Shown here one piece after another: positions 1 to 9,029 of a DNA stretch of 64,000 nt. Positions within the stretch are counted from its first letter, which is position 1. Each line of letters starts with the position of its first letter. The position numbers and the translations under genes are program-made. The notes beneath the pieces are model-generated. The model saw only the letters and a program-made list of their open reading frames with translations, was not told where the DNA came from and searched no databases. This stretch comes from Clostridiales bacterium (GTDB lineage Bacteria; Bacillota; Clostridia; Oscillospirales; Acutalibacteraceae), in contig DUNN01000020.1 in the NCBI GenBank assembly GCA_012839345.1, positions 1 through 64,000 of the forward strand. Reading direction: 5' to 3'.

Positions 1-175
1 CGGCACAAGTTGCGGGCCTAAACCTTTCTGCCAGAAGCAAACGCAAGCTTTTCCTCGTCGCTTGAAGCAATTGGCTGATTTCCCTTCTTAATCTTTCATG
101 TTTACTTTACAAAGCCTCCGCGCATTTATTTATGTAAGCAAAGGTCGTTCCGCGCGGAAAAACGCCCACAGCCTT
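1..175. other. No supported gene at left edge
   Basis: This is the sequence 3' of accB. I see no reading frame with a convincing ribosome site on either strand. A 12-base perfect palindrome lies at 148-159 but has no loop and no T-run, so it is not a normal terminator. The usual downstream genes of such operons (fabZ, accC, accD, accA) do not begin here. Confidence 0.5.
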
Positions 176-607
176 TCAGCGCAATTTAAATAAGGTCTGA
201 CCGTATTCCACAACCTGCCCGTTTTGCGCACAGATTTCTACAATTTCGCCGTCCGTGTCTGCATTCAGCTCGTTCAACAGTTTCATAGCTTCAATCACGC
301 AAAGAACGTCGCCCTTGCTCACTTTAGAGCCCACCTGCACATAGGGTTCACTTTCCGGAGACGGCGCGGCGTAGAACACGCCGACCATCGGGCTTTTCAC
401 TTCCCGGTAAGCGGAAACGGGCGCCGCCGGCTGATCCACACACTCTGAAATCGCGGTCGGAACCGCAGCCGGCACGGCAGAAACCGCAGCTGCCGCTGCG
501 GTTTGCTTTTCCAATCGTATTTTGGTTTCTCCCTCGGTGACTTCCACACAGGTCAAGCCGCCTTCGTTCATAACCTGAATCAGAGAGCGAACGGCTTTCA
601 GGTTCAT
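176..607 (-). CDS. accB: Biotin carboxyl carrier protein of acetyl-CoA carboxylase
   Basis: AccB carries the biotin that shuttles CO2 between the biotin carboxylase and carboxyltransferase parts of acetyl-CoA carboxylase, making malonyl-CoA for fatty-acid synthesis in the cytoplasm. The 143-residue protein has a short N-terminal helix, an Ala/Pro/Val-rich linker (about 36-66) and a C-terminal biotinyl domain. The biotinylation motif EAMKL is at 106-110, with Lys109 the acceptor. The start ATG overlaps the fabF stop by 4 bases (604-607), so translation is probably coupled. It is the last gene of the operon visible here; no carboxylase or transferase genes follow in the 175 bases that remain. 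Confidence 0.95.
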   Translation of the reverse strand: MNLKAVRSLIQVMNEGGLTCVEVTEGETKIRLEKQTAAAAAVSAVPAAVPTAISECVDQPAAPVSAYREVKSPMVGVFYAAPSPESEPYVQVGSKVSKGDVLCVIEAMKLLNELNADTDGEIVEICAQNGQVVEYGQTLFKLR

Positions 608-1848
608 AAAGCGGCGCCCCCTTCCAGCTTTTTAAAGATCAGGCAGGCATTATGGCCGCCAAAACCCAGATTGGTGGAAAGCGCATAATCCAACTCTGCT
701 TTACGCGCCGTATTCGGCACGTAATCCAGGTCGCAGTCCGGGTCGGGCTCCTGATAATTAATAGTAGGCGGCACGATACTGTCTTTCATGGCAAGCACAC
801 AGGCAATGCATTCTACTGCGCCCGTTGCGCCCAGCATATGCCCCGTCATCGATTTCGTGGAGCTGATCAGTGCATGTTTCGCCTGTTCGCCCAGCGCGTT
901 CTTGAACGCCAGCGTTTCCGTTTTGTCATTCAGCGGTGTACCCGTGCCGTGTGCGTTAATATACAGCCGTGCGTCGCGCGGCATCCCGGCTTCCTGCACA
1001 GCCAGCTCAATGGCTTTGGTCGCACCGATGGCATCCGGCTGGGGCGCAGTCATATGGTATGCGTCGTTGGTGTTGCCGTAACCCACCAGTTCTGCGTAAA
1101 TTTTCGCGCCGCGTTTCACCGCGTGCTCATATTCTTCCAGAATTAGAATACCACCGCCTTCTCCCAGAACAAATCCGGCACGGCGTTTATCAAACGGAAG
1201 CGAAGCACAGGACGGGTCGTTCACAGTGGTCAGGGCCATACAGTTGGCAAATCCGCCGATGGTCAGCGCATTGACGGTTGCTTCCGAGCCGCCCGCAATC
1301 ATGGCATCGGCATAGCCGTGGCGAATCGCGCGGTACGCTTCTCCAATCGCGTTTGCGGAAGTGGCGCACGCTGTGGTAACACACATGGACGGACCCTGCG
1401 CGTGAAAGCGGATGGCCACATTTCCCGCCGCGATATTCGCAATCATCTTCGGAATGAAAAACGGAGAAATGTGCTTTGGTCCTTTTTCGAGCAGAGTAGT
1501 GCATTCCTCAATAAAAGTTTTCATTCCGCCGACACCCGAGCCAATATAAACACCCAGGCGTTCCGGGGCAACCTTGCCGTCAAGCCCGCTGTCTTCCATG
1601 GCCTGCACGGCGGCGGCCATCGCATACTGCGCGTAAAGGTCGGTTTTCCGCACAGAGGCTTTTTCCATATAATCCGCCGGGTTGAAATCCTTCACTTCGG
1701 CGGCAATCGTCACTTTACTGTCAGAGGGGTCGAACTTGGTAATATAGTCGATGCCGTTGGTCCCATCCAACAGGTTTTTCCAGAACGATTTCACGTCATT
1801 GCCGACGGGGGTAACGGCACCCAAACCGGTTACAACTACTCGCTTCAT
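604..1848 (-). CDS. fabF: 3-oxoacyl-ACP synthase II (KAS II)
   Basis: FabF elongates acyl-ACP by decarboxylative condensation with malonyl-ACP. The 414-residue length is normal for the family. The Cys-His-His catalytic set is visible: Cys in TACATSANAIGEAYR, His in NAHGTGTPLND and His in MTGHMLGATGA. The ATG follows a good GGGAGG site. It lies 28 bases downstream of fabG and overlaps accB by 4 bases, so fabG-fabF-accB should be one message. Confidence 0.97.
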   Translation of the reverse strand: MKRVVVTGLGAVTPVGNDVKSFWKNLLDGTNGIDYITKFDPSDSKVTIAAEVKDFNPADYMEKASVRKTDLYAQYAMAAAVQAMEDSGLDGKVAPERLGVYIGSGVGGMKTFIEECTTLLEKGPKHISPFFIPKMIANIAAGNVAIRFHAQGPSMCVTTACATSANAIGEAYRAIRHGYADAMIAGGSEATVNALTIGGFANCMALTTVNDPSCASLPFDKRRAGFVLGEGGGILILEEYEHAVKRGAKIYAELVGYGNTNDAYHMTAPQPDAIGATKAIELAVQEAGMPRDARLYINAHGTGTPLNDKTETLAFKNALGEQAKHALISSTKSMTGHMLGATGAVECIACVLAMKDSIVPPTINYQEPDPDCDLDYVPNTARKAELDYALSTNLGFGGHNACLIFKKLEGGAAL

Positions 1849-1876
1849 TTTAAGCCTCCCTGTAAATACCTATTCA

Positions 1877-2617
1877 TTAAATGCAAAGACCGCCATCCAC
1901 ACGGATGACTTCCCCTGTAATATACTGCGCACCGTCCCCGGCAAGAAAAGCTACCAGTTCCGCAACTTCCTCCGGCTTTCCGGCGCGTTTCATCGGCACA
2001 GCGGTAAGAATGGCCTCCCGCGCCTTCTCGTTTACCGCTGCAGTCATATCCGTTTCAATAAATCCCGGCGCAATGGCATTGCAGGTAACACCGCGCCCGG
2101 CCAGTTCCTTCGCCACGGTTTTGGTCAAGCCAATCAGGCCTGCCTTCGCCGCGGAATAGTTTGCCTGCCCTGCGTTGCCGGTCAGCCCCGCAACGGAGCT
2201 GATATTAATAATCCGCCCGGAGCGCTTGCGCATGAAGTGGGAATAGCAGTGCTTAATCATGTGGAACGCGCCTTTCAGGTTTGTTGCCACCACTGCATCA
2301 AAATCCTCTTCTTTCATGGAAAGAACCAGTCCGTCGCGTGTAATGCCCGCATTATTTACCAAAATGTCGATTCTTCCGAAATCGGCAAGAATTTGTTCCA
2401 CCAAATTTTTGGTCGCGTCAAAATCGGAAACATCACAGCGGTATGCCCGCGCCGTAACGGAGCCGGACGATGCCTGCGCGCAAACCTCCTGCGCCGCCTG
2501 CTCGTTTCCCGCGTAAACAACCGCCACATTCGCGCCGTTTTCCGCCAGCTTTAATGCAGTCGCCCGGCCGATTCCGCGGGAACCTCCGGTAACCACTGCC
2601 ACCTGACCCTGCAGCAA
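1877..2617 (-). CDS. fabG: 3-oxoacyl-ACP reductase
   Basis: FabG is the NADPH-dependent reductase of the elongation cycle and a short-chain dehydrogenase. The 246-residue protein shows the cofactor loop GGSRGIG near residue 12, NNAG near 88 and the catalytic YSAAK with its upstream Ser (NISSVAG). The start is a TTG at 2617, fixed by an AGGAGG site 8 bases upstream and by the protein beginning directly with the beta-strand before the glycine loop. Only 41 bases separate it from fabK, which leaves no room for fabD at its usual place. Confidence 0.96.
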   Translation of the reverse strand: MLQGQVAVVTGGSRGIGRATALKLAENGANVAVVYAGNEQAAQEVCAQASSGSVTARAYRCDVSDFDATKNLVEQILADFGRIDILVNNAGITRDGLVLSMKEEDFDAVVATNLKGAFHMIKHCYSHFMRKRSGRIINISSVAGLTGNAGQANYSAAKAGLIGLTKTVAKELAGRGVTCNAIAPGFIETDMTAAVNEKAREAILTAVPMKRAGKPEEVAELVAFLAGDGAQYITGEVIRVDGGLCI

Positions 2618-2658
2618 AATGAATTCCTCCTTTATCGTGGCCAGCTTCTTCCGGATCT

Positions 2659-3606
2659 TTAACGAATCCGATTGGAAGCACCTTTTAAAATTTGTTCCGC
2701 TTCTAGGAACATCTCTTGAATCATTTCTTTTGCCGTTTGCTCTTTATTCACTAACCCGGAACATTCCCCTGCGAGAAAGCATCCGTTGGCCTCGTCCCCC
2801 TCCCGCGCGGCAAGGCGCAGCGCGCCGGTTCCAAGGCGTTCCAGCTCTTCTTTGGTAATGGAAGGATCGTTTTCCTTCTTCGCAAATGTACGGGAAAAAT
2901 TGCTTTTCAGGGAACGCACGGTATCACCCGTGCGAATTCCGGTTACAATGGTATCAATGTCCTTTGCCTTCAGCACCTTGTCTTTGTACACCTGACTGAT
3001 GGTGCATTCCTTTGCCACCAGAAAGCGCGTGCCTACCTGAACGCCGTCCGCGCCGAGCATCAGCGCCGCAGCAATTCCTCTGCCGTCGGCAATGCCGCCC
3101 GCGGCCAGCACAGGAATCTTCACGGAGTCGCATACCTGAGGCACCAGCGCCATGGTATGCAGTTCGCCGATATGCCCGCCGCTTTCCGCACCTTCCGCAA
3201 TAACCGCGCGGGCGCCGCGTTTTTCCACCAGGCGTGCAAAGCCGGTGGAAGCGACCACCGGAAGTACCTTTATCCCCGCTTCCAGCCAGGCAGCCATATA
3301 TTTTCCGGGGTTTCCGGCGCCGGTCGTCAGCACGGGGACATGCTCCTCAATTACCGTGCGCGCCACTTCCTCCACAAAGGGGCTCATCAGCATCACGTTC
3401 ACGCCGAAGGGACGGTCTGTCATTTCCCTGCATTTGCGGATTTCCGCACGGAGCTGTTCCGCGTTGGAATTCATTCCCGCAATTACGCCGAGCCCGCCCG
3501 CGTTGGAAACCGCAGACGCGAGGGAAGCGTCTGCCACCCATGCCATTCCACCCTGTATAATCGGGTATTCAATGCCCAGCAGTTCACAGATTGGTGTATG
3601 AATCAT
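2659..3606 (-). CDS. fabK: Enoyl-ACP reductase II (FMN, FabK type)
   Basis: FabK catalyses the last reduction of the elongation cycle using FMN and NAD(P)H. It is the flavoprotein alternative to FabI, related to nitronate monooxygenases. The protein has about 315 residues. It begins MIHTPICELLGIEYPIIQG and shows the TIM-barrel/FMN motifs GGMAWVADA, AEGAESGGHIGE and AAGGIADGRGIAAAL. The reading frame stays open further upstream, but the ATG at 3606 has an AGAGGA site and fits the family start. It begins 32 bases after the fabH stop. No other enoyl-ACP reductase is seen. Confidence 0.95.
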   Translation of the reverse strand: MIHTPICELLGIEYPIIQGGMAWVADASLASAVSNAGGLGVIAGMNSNAEQLRAEIRKCREMTDRPFGVNVMLMSPFVEEVARTVIEEHVPVLTTGAGNPGKYMAAWLEAGIKVLPVVASTGFARLVEKRGARAVIAEGAESGGHIGELHTMALVPQVCDSVKIPVLAAGGIADGRGIAAALMLGADGVQVGTRFLVAKECTISQVYKDKVLKAKDIDTIVTGIRTGDTVRSLKSNFSRTFAKKENDPSITKEELERLGTGALRLAAREGDEANGCFLAGECSGLVNKEQTAKEMIQEMFLEAEQILKGASNRIR

Positions 3607-3638
3607 TTTCGCATCCTCTTTTCCAGTTTCTTGGTGGG

Positions 3639-4595
3639 TTAACCCCAACGAATCACGCATGCCCCGGTGGTCAGTCCGCCGCCGAACGCGGAAAGCGCCA
3701 GGTATTCCCCGCTGTGGAACACGCCTGCGCGGTTCAGTTCGTCCATCAGGGTTGGTATTGCGGCGGAAGATATGTTCCCGTGTGTTTCAATATTGGTATG
3801 ATAGCGGTCTTCCGGAATATTCAGATGTTTGATTGCCGTATTGATGATCCGGATATTGGCCTGATGCGGCAGAACATGGTGAATGTCCTTTTGTTCCAGA
3901 CCGGCTTCCTCAATAACCAGTTTCAGGTCATGGGCCATCGCGTTCACTGCGAATTTATAGACGTCCTGGCCGTGCATGGTCAGTGCAATCGCAGGTTTTG
4001 GCGTACGGTTGAACGGGGAATTTCCGCTGACATTCGGAATAAACATCACGTCCGGATCGCCCTGCGCAGAAAGATGAATGGAAAGAAGGTTGTCGCCCTC
4101 CCCCAGCACTACCGCGCCGGCCCCGTCGCCGAACAGCACGCAGGTGCTCCGGTCCGTCCAGTCCAGCAGCTTCGACATGTTGCAACTGGAAACCACCAAA
4201 ACCTTTTTAACACGTTTGCGCGCAAAAAAGCCCGCTGCCACATCCAGCGCATAAATAAAGCCGGAACAGGCGCCGTTCAGGTCGAAAGCAGGGCAGTGCG
4301 CACCCAGTCTTTTTTGCAGCACGCAGGCCATGGAAGGCGTAATGTAGTCCCCGCGGACGGTGGTGCAGATGATCAAATCCAGATCATCTCCCGTAATTCC
4401 GGCATTTTCAAGGGCGGCCTGTCCGGCCTGCTCCGCAATATCCAGAATCGTTTCCATCGTGCAGATATAACGGCTTTTGATTCCCGAGCGGGAATAAATC
4501 CACTCGTCGGACGTATCCAGAAAGACGGCCAGTTCGTCGTTTGTAACGGAACGGGCCGGGTGGGCACTTCCGGTGCCGATAATTTTAAAGCTCAT
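3639..4595 (-). CDS. fabH: 3-oxoacyl-ACP synthase III (KAS III)
   Basis: FabH starts fatty-acid synthesis by condensing acetyl-CoA (or a branched acyl-CoA) with malonyl-ACP. The 318-residue length is typical. The Cys-His-Asn triad is visible: Cys in NGACSGFIYA, His in PHQANIRI and Asn in HGNISSAAIP. It has an ACGGAGG ribosome site and is the first gene of the fab operon. The usual next genes acpP and, after fabK, fabD are absent here. Confidence 0.96.
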   Translation of the reverse strand: MSFKIIGTGSAHPARSVTNDELAVFLDTSDEWIYSRSGIKSRYICTMETILDIAEQAGQAALENAGITGDDLDLIICTTVRGDYITPSMACVLQKRLGAHCPAFDLNGACSGFIYALDVAAGFFARKRVKKVLVVSSCNMSKLLDWTDRSTCVLFGDGAGAVVLGEGDNLLSIHLSAQGDPDVMFIPNVSGNSPFNRTPKPAIALTMHGQDVYKFAVNAMAHDLKLVIEEAGLEQKDIHHVLPHQANIRIINTAIKHLNIPEDRYHTNIETHGNISSAAIPTLMDELNRAGVFHSGEYLALSAFGGGLTTGACVIRWG

Positions 4596-4646
4596 TTCTA
4601 CCTCCGTAATTGTTTTTTCACGCAGTTCAGTGACTATAGACTTTTC

Positions 4647-4682
4647 CGGTTTAAACCGTCAAAACGGGACGGCTTTATTATA
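4647..4682 (-). promoter_or_regulatory. Putative fab operon promoter region with 12-bp palindrome
   Basis: The 87-base gap upstream of fabH holds a minus-strand TATAAT at 4677-4682 and, downstream of it, the perfect palindrome CGGTTTAAACCG at 4647-4658. A -35 match is poor. The palindrome sits where a repressor of fatty-acid synthesis (FapR- or FabT-like) could act, but it does not match the published consensus of either that I can recall. It may equally be chance. Confidence 0.35.
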
Positions 4683-6461
4683 TCACTTTTTTATTCTGCT
4701 TTTTAGAGAATTTTTAAGCTTTACAGCAGGTGCCTTTGTGGAAAACGCATTAGAACGACAAGATTTTACCTTTTTTCGTATTTCTTTTTCGACATTTTCC
4801 AAAATCTCGGAGCGTTTCAAAATTTCCTGCTTCGCCATTTCACGAAGCTTGTATTTCTGCACCTTACCGCTCGCAGTAACCGGAAATTCTTTCATAAACC
4901 ACACATAAGCCGGCACTTTATGGCGTGCCATGTGGGTGCGAACATAATCCCGGATTTCCTCATCCGTCAAGCTGGCACCCTTTTTTACGATGATGCAGGC
5001 CATGATTTCTTCCCCGTACTGTTCACTAGGCACGCCAATGACCTGTACATCCTCCACCGACGGGTGAGTATAAATAAACTCTTCAATTTCTTTTGGATAA
5101 ATATTTTCTCCCCCGCGGATAATCATATCTTTAATCCTTCCGGTAATCCGGAAGTACCCGTGTTCGTCCACCGTGGCAAGGTCCCCGGAATGCAGCCACC
5201 CATCCTCATCCACTGCCTGCTTGGTTTCCTCCGGCATTTTATAGTAGCCCTTCATGGTGTTGTAGCCGCGCGAGCAAAACTCGCCCGGAACGTTGGGCGG
5301 CTGAATTTTGCCGGTGGCGGGGTCAATAATCTTCGCCTCCACTCCCGGCAGGACCCGGCCGACGGTGCAGACGCGCGCTTCCAGGGAATCGTCGGTCGTC
5401 GTCATGGTGCAGGCCGGGGATGCTTCCGTTTCCCCGTAAGTGATCGTAATTTCCTTCATGCCCATTTCCTCAATGACCTGGCGCATTACCTTTTCCGGGC
5501 AGGGCGAACCGGCCATGATGCCGGTACGGAGCCTTGGAAAATGGAATTTTTTGAAGTCCGGGTGGCCAAGCTCGGCAATGAACATGGTGGGAACCCCATG
5601 CACCGCAGTACATTCCTCATTCTGCAGGGCCTGAAGCACCCAAATGGGGCGGAAATATTCAAGCGGAACCATGGAGGCAGCATGCGTCAGGCAGGCCATA
5701 ACGCCCAGCACCAGCCCGAAGCAGTGAAACAGCGGTACGGGGATGCAGAGCTTATCCTCGTGCGTAAACTTTAGGCAGTCGCCGATTCCCTTTCCGTTGT
5801 TGACAATATTGTAATGCGTCAGCATGACGCCCTTGGGGAACCCGGTCGTACCGGAGGTGTACTGCATATTCACAATATCGTGCGGGTCAAGGGAAGCGCG
5901 CACTTTGTCGTATTCCGAATCGCTGACCTGATCCGCAAATTGGTATAATTCCTTGAAATTATAGGTTCCCGGAACCTGTTTTTCGCCCACGTAAATCACA
6001 GACTTTAAAAATGGAAGTTTGGGTTCCTTCAGTTCACCAGGTTTGCTGTTCTTCAGTGTGGGGCAAAGCTGGTTGAGCGTTGCAATGTAGTCCGCGTCCT
6101 TAAAGCCATCCATATAAACTAACGCTTTGGCGTCCGACTGCCTCATCAGGTATTCCAGTTCATAAATTTTATAATTGGTGTTGACCGTAACCAGCACGGC
6201 GCCGATTTTCGCTGTGGCAAACAGAGTAATCAGCCATTCTGGAATATTTGTTGCCCACACGGCAACATGGTCCCCCTTGCCAATTCCGATGGCCAAGAAG
6301 CCTTTGGCGACACGGTCGCACTCCTCGCGGAGTTCTTTCCAGGTTCTGCGGTAAGGGCGGTCAATGTACTTAATCGCTTCGCGGTCCGGATAGGTGGCGG
6401 CGACGCGGTCTAAAAGCCCTCCCACGGTGTCGTCCAGTGCATTCTCCAGTATTTTCTGCAT
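4683..6461 (-). CDS. AMP-forming acyl-CoA synthetase (FadD/AMP-binding family)
   Basis: This enzyme activates a fatty or other carboxylic acid with ATP and CoA through an acyl-adenylate. The roughly 592-residue protein has the P-loop-like motif YTSGTTGFPKGVM, the adenylate motif TYGETEASP, the hinge aspartate region WLHSGDLATVDEHGYF, and the C-terminal catalytic lysine in PVTASGKVQKYKL. It carries a basic tail of about 45 residues past the normal end of the family. The ATG at 6461 is chosen because GAGAGGGAA precedes it and homologous sequence begins there. It lies upstream of fabH in the same direction. A role in recycling exogenous fatty acids is an inference; the substrate cannot be read from sequence. 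Confidence 0.88.
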   Translation of the reverse strand: MQKILENALDDTVGGLLDRVAATYPDREAIKYIDRPYRRTWKELREECDRVAKGFLAIGIGKGDHVAVWATNIPEWLITLFATAKIGAVLVTVNTNYKIYELEYLMRQSDAKALVYMDGFKDADYIATLNQLCPTLKNSKPGELKEPKLPFLKSVIYVGEKQVPGTYNFKELYQFADQVSDSEYDKVRASLDPHDIVNMQYTSGTTGFPKGVMLTHYNIVNNGKGIGDCLKFTHEDKLCIPVPLFHCFGLVLGVMACLTHAASMVPLEYFRPIWVLQALQNEECTAVHGVPTMFIAELGHPDFKKFHFPRLRTGIMAGSPCPEKVMRQVIEEMGMKEITITYGETEASPACTMTTTDDSLEARVCTVGRVLPGVEAKIIDPATGKIQPPNVPGEFCSRGYNTMKGYYKMPEETKQAVDEDGWLHSGDLATVDEHGYFRITGRIKDMIIRGGENIYPKEIEEFIYTHPSVEDVQVIGVPSEQYGEEIMACIIVKKGASLTDEEIRDYVRTHMARHKVPAYVWFMKEFPVTASGKVQKYKLREMAKQEILKRSEILENVEKEIRKKVKSCRSNAFSTKAPAVKLKNSLKSRIKK

Positions 6462-6553
6462 GTCGGTTCCCTCTCTTCCAGATGATTTATGATAGGCGGA
6501 TAATCCGTCGCATAAAAAAACCTGCGCCCTAAATGGGATGCTGGAATCAACCA

Positions 6554-6574
6554 ATCGTTTTTATATTAAACGAT
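6554..6574. promoter_or_regulatory. Operator-like inverted repeat in the acyl-CoA synthetase leader
   Basis: Perfect 7-base arms (ATCGTTT at 6554-6560 and AAACGAT at 6568-6574) flank a 7-base AT spacer. The repeat lies just downstream of the predicted start of transcription of the acyl-CoA synthetase gene. This is a typical position for a repressor roadblock (TetR or GntR type), but no regulator is encoded nearby. Confidence 0.4.
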
Positions 6575-6601
6575 ATTATATTACGTAGTTTTAATTATTA
6601 T

Positions 6602-6630
6602 ATTATATCATTGATGTTTTTAAATAACAA
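6602..6630 (-). promoter_or_regulatory. Sigma-A promoter of the acyl-CoA synthetase
   Basis: Minus-strand TTGTTA (6625-6630), 17-base spacer, TATAAT (6602-6607). It lies about 140 bases upstream of the start codon. Confidence 0.6.
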
Positions 6631-6790
6631 GTTTTGTTAGAATACCTGTAAATAAAATCGTCTAATTTCGTATAAATCAATAAATACTTATTGTATTTTA
6701 GGCACTTTTCATGTCAGTTTTACAAATGTAACATTTTTACAGAGCGATTCGCCCAAACAGAACCGTAACAGAAAATTTTCATTTTTTACC

Positions 6791-6819
6791 TTACTTCTCT
6801 ACGGCAAATGTTGTATAAT
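6791..6819 (+). promoter_or_regulatory. Promoter of the flippase-like/uppP unit
   Basis: Plus-strand TTACTT (6791-6796), 17-base spacer, TATAAT (6814-6819). The -10 is perfect and the -35 weak. The roughly 150-base leader that follows contains the GC-rich folded segment annotated at 6886-6926. Confidence 0.5.
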
Positions 6820-6885
6820 AGGCAATAGCTTAAAATGACAATAAATAAATTGCATAGGGAAATCAGCTGCGCAGTTTTTTACCAA

Positions 6886-6926
6886 GGCGGTGCCCGCCCA
6901 TCCGGGCAAGCCTGCGCCGTGCCGCC
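6886..6926 (+). promoter_or_regulatory. GC-rich structured segment in 5' leader
   Basis: GGCGG (6886-6890) can pair with CCGCC (6922-6926). Inside it, TGCCCG (6891-6896) pairs with CGGGCA (6903-6908) around a 6-base loop. The segment stands out in an otherwise AT-rich leader. No known riboswitch consensus was recognised. Confidence 0.3.
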
Positions 6927-6973
6927 GCGCGGAGAAATAAAATTACCTCAGCTGTTCTCTTATGAGGATGTTT

Positions 6974-8032
6974 ATGCAAACAAAGAAATCAAACCGTGGA
7001 AAAAATATTTTCGCGGCTATTACTATTGCGTTTTCCATAGGGTTTCTAACTTTTCTGTTGCAAACGGAAAGCGGCATAAAAAGCCTTCGTCATATTTTCT
7101 TTCACCTAAAACCGGTCTGGCTTTGCTGGATTGCTGCCGGCGTTCTGGCGGGGTGGTTTTTGGAAGTCTATGTGATTCACCTGTTCTGCAAGCATTTAAA
7201 AGCGGATTGGACGTTCCGCCAGTCTTTTTACATTGCCATGGTTGGATTTTTTTACAGTTCCATCACCCCCTTTTCTGCAGGGGAACCCATGGAAGTATAC
7301 TGCATGGTCAAGCAGGGTATGGATACCGGAACTGCGTCTTCGGTCATCGCTGTAAAGTCTCTGGTTCACCATGCAGTCACTTTTGTTTATGCCTTTGTGC
7401 TGGTGGCGTTTGAACTGAGCTACTTCCAGACAAGAGTTTCCAACTTCTCGTTTGTTGCGCTGTTCGGGCTGTTTACCAACAGCATTTTTATTTTCTCTGT
7501 CATCTTGTTCCTTATCAATGAAAGGCTCACCAATTCCATTTTAAATGCGCTTGTCCGCCTGCTGAAACGGTTGAAGATGAACAAGTGGGCAGAAAAATGC
7601 TATACCATCGTACACAGTGATTTGGAAAACTTCCACGGCAGTTTTAAAAAAATGGGGAAAAGCCTTCCGCTCTACACCTTCGCCATTTCTCTGACTCTGG
7701 TGCAGATTACGATTGCGAGCCTGATTTCCTATTTTGTATACCGCAGTTTTAACCTGCGCGGCGAACCCGTTTATATCATGGTTGCGGCGGATACGTTTGT
7801 TACCATGGCCGCTTCGTTCATCCCCCTGCCTGGTTCCACCGGGGGTGCGGAAGGCGGATTCTACCTCTTCTTCCGGGAGTTTTTCGGGAACACCATCGTT
7901 CCCGCCATCGCGCTGTGGCGCATTGCAACATTTTATGTGAATATTCTCTTCGGCGCAATCATAACCTTCGTCGGGGCAAAAAAACTGAAACCGCGGGAGG
8001 CGGAAAACCCGGAAACGGAAAACATCGATTGA
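6974..8032 (+). CDS. Flippase-like / LPG-synthase transmembrane domain protein
   Basis: This polytopic membrane protein of about 352 residues belongs to the YbhN / lysylphosphatidylglycerol-synthase TM family (UPF0104-like). Members are the membrane half of MprF or stand-alone lipid-handling proteins. About 7-8 hydrophobic segments are visible, and the family motif region is SSITPFSAGEPMEVY near residue 90. A second conserved region, IPLPGSTGGAEGGFYLFF, is near 285. There is no soluble aminoacyl-transferase domain, so it cannot itself make lysyl-PG. The ATG at 6974 is preferred because GAGGA lies 5 bases upstream; an ATG at 6962 has no such site. It is followed after 27 bases by uppP, which suggests a shared role in envelope lipids. 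Confidence 0.8.
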   Translation: MQTKKSNRGKNIFAAITIAFSIGFLTFLLQTESGIKSLRHIFFHLKPVWLCWIAAGVLAGWFLEVYVIHLFCKHLKADWTFRQSFYIAMVGFFYSSITPFSAGEPMEVYCMVKQGMDTGTASSVIAVKSLVHHAVTFVYAFVLVAFELSYFQTRVSNFSFVALFGLFTNSIFIFSVILFLINERLTNSILNALVRLLKRLKMNKWAEKCYTIVHSDLENFHGSFKKMGKSLPLYTFAISLTLVQITIASLISYFVYRSFNLRGEPVYIMVAADTFVTMAASFIPLPGSTGGAEGGFYLFFREFFGNTIVPAIALWRIATFYVNILFGAIITFVGAKKLKPREAENPETENID

Positions 8033-8059
8033 ATTAACAAAGAACTGTGAGGGATCAGC

Positions 8060-8890
8060 TTGGTAATTATTGAATTTTTAAAGGCTGTTGTACTGGGCAT
8101 TATTGAAGGGTTGACGGAATGGCTTCCCATCAGCAGCACAGGGCACATGATTCTGGCGGATGAATTCATCAAATTGGACCTGTCGCCTGCGTTTAAGGAA
8201 ATGTTTTTGGTGGTCATCCAACTTGGCGCAATTATGGCCGTTGTGGTATTATATTTCCACAAACTCAACCCGTTTTCCTCCCGCAAGACGGCAATTCAAA
8301 AAAAAGAAACCTTTACCCTTTGGGGTAAGGTTCTGGTGGCCTGCATTCCGGCCGGAATCATCGGTGTTTTGTTTGATGATGAAATTGACCGGCTGTTTTA
8401 TAATTACGTTACCGTTGCCATCACACTGATTGTCTACGGCATTCTGTTCCTGTGGATTGAAAACCGCAACCGGGGAAAATCCCCACTCATCCGAAGCGAA
8501 TCCGCCCTTTCGTACCGCACTGCGGCGCTGATCGGCGTGTTCCAGGTTCTTGCGCTGATTCCGGGCACCTCACGTTCCGGCGCAACAATCATCGGTGCAA
8601 TGCTGCTGGGTACCTCCCGAAGTGTTGCCGCAGAATTTACCTTTTTCCTGGCGATTCCGGTCATGTTCGGTGCCAGCCTGGTTAAGCTGCTTAAATTCGG
8701 CTTTGCGTTCAGTTCCTTAGAGCTTGGCGTTCTGCTGACCGGTTCGGTGGTAGCCTTTGTAGTTTCTATTTTTGCCATCCGCTTCCTGATGGGCTATATT
8801 AAAAAGCACAACTTCAAAGTGTTTGGGTATTACCGAATCGTACTCGGCGCGATTGTGCTGCTGTACTTTATGCTTCGCACGCCGGCATAA
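8060..8890 (+). CDS. uppP: Undecaprenyl-diphosphatase (BacA family)
   Basis: UppP dephosphorylates undecaprenyl diphosphate to recycle the lipid carrier of cell-wall synthesis and gives bacitracin tolerance. The 276-residue protein has the two signature regions [14 protein letters not shown] (about 15-29) and [10 protein letters not shown] (about 172-181) and multiple membrane segments. The start is a TTG at 8060 with GAGGGA upstream. It is followed by a strong terminator. Confidence 0.95.
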   Translation: MVIIEFLKAVVLGIIEGLTEWLPISSTGHMILADEFIKLDLSPAFKEMFLVVIQLGAIMAVVVLYFHKLNPFSSRKTAIQKKETFTLWGKVLVACIPAGIIGVLFDDEIDRLFYNYVTVAITLIVYGILFLWIENRNRGKSPLIRSESALSYRTAALIGVFQVLALIPGTSRSGATIIGAMLLGTSRSVAAEFTFFLAIPVMFGASLVKLLKFGFAFSSLELGVLLTGSVVAFVVSIFAIRFLMGYIKKHNFKVFGYYRIVLGAIVLLYFMLRTPA

Positions 8891-8939
8891 TACGAACGAC
8901 TCAGCTGTCATGCAGGCTCGCGAAAAACTTCTTAGTAAA

Positions 8940-8985
8940 AAAGGGTATTGCAAAATGAATTTACATTCATTTTGCAATACCCTTT
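8940..8985. terminator. Bidirectional rho-independent terminator
   Basis: Two perfectly complementary 21-base arms (8940-8960 and 8965-8985) close a TTAC loop, with A-rich and T-rich flanks. It separates the convergent uppP and CE2 esterase genes. Confidence 0.9.
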
Positions 8986-9029
8986 CATTGTTGACGCGGC
9001 ACAAGCAGCATTTCATCGTAGGCGCTTCT

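Noticed and set aside
148-159. TTCCGCGCGGAA palindrome
   Set aside because: It has no loop and no T-run, so it is not a terminator; no evidence for an operator role.
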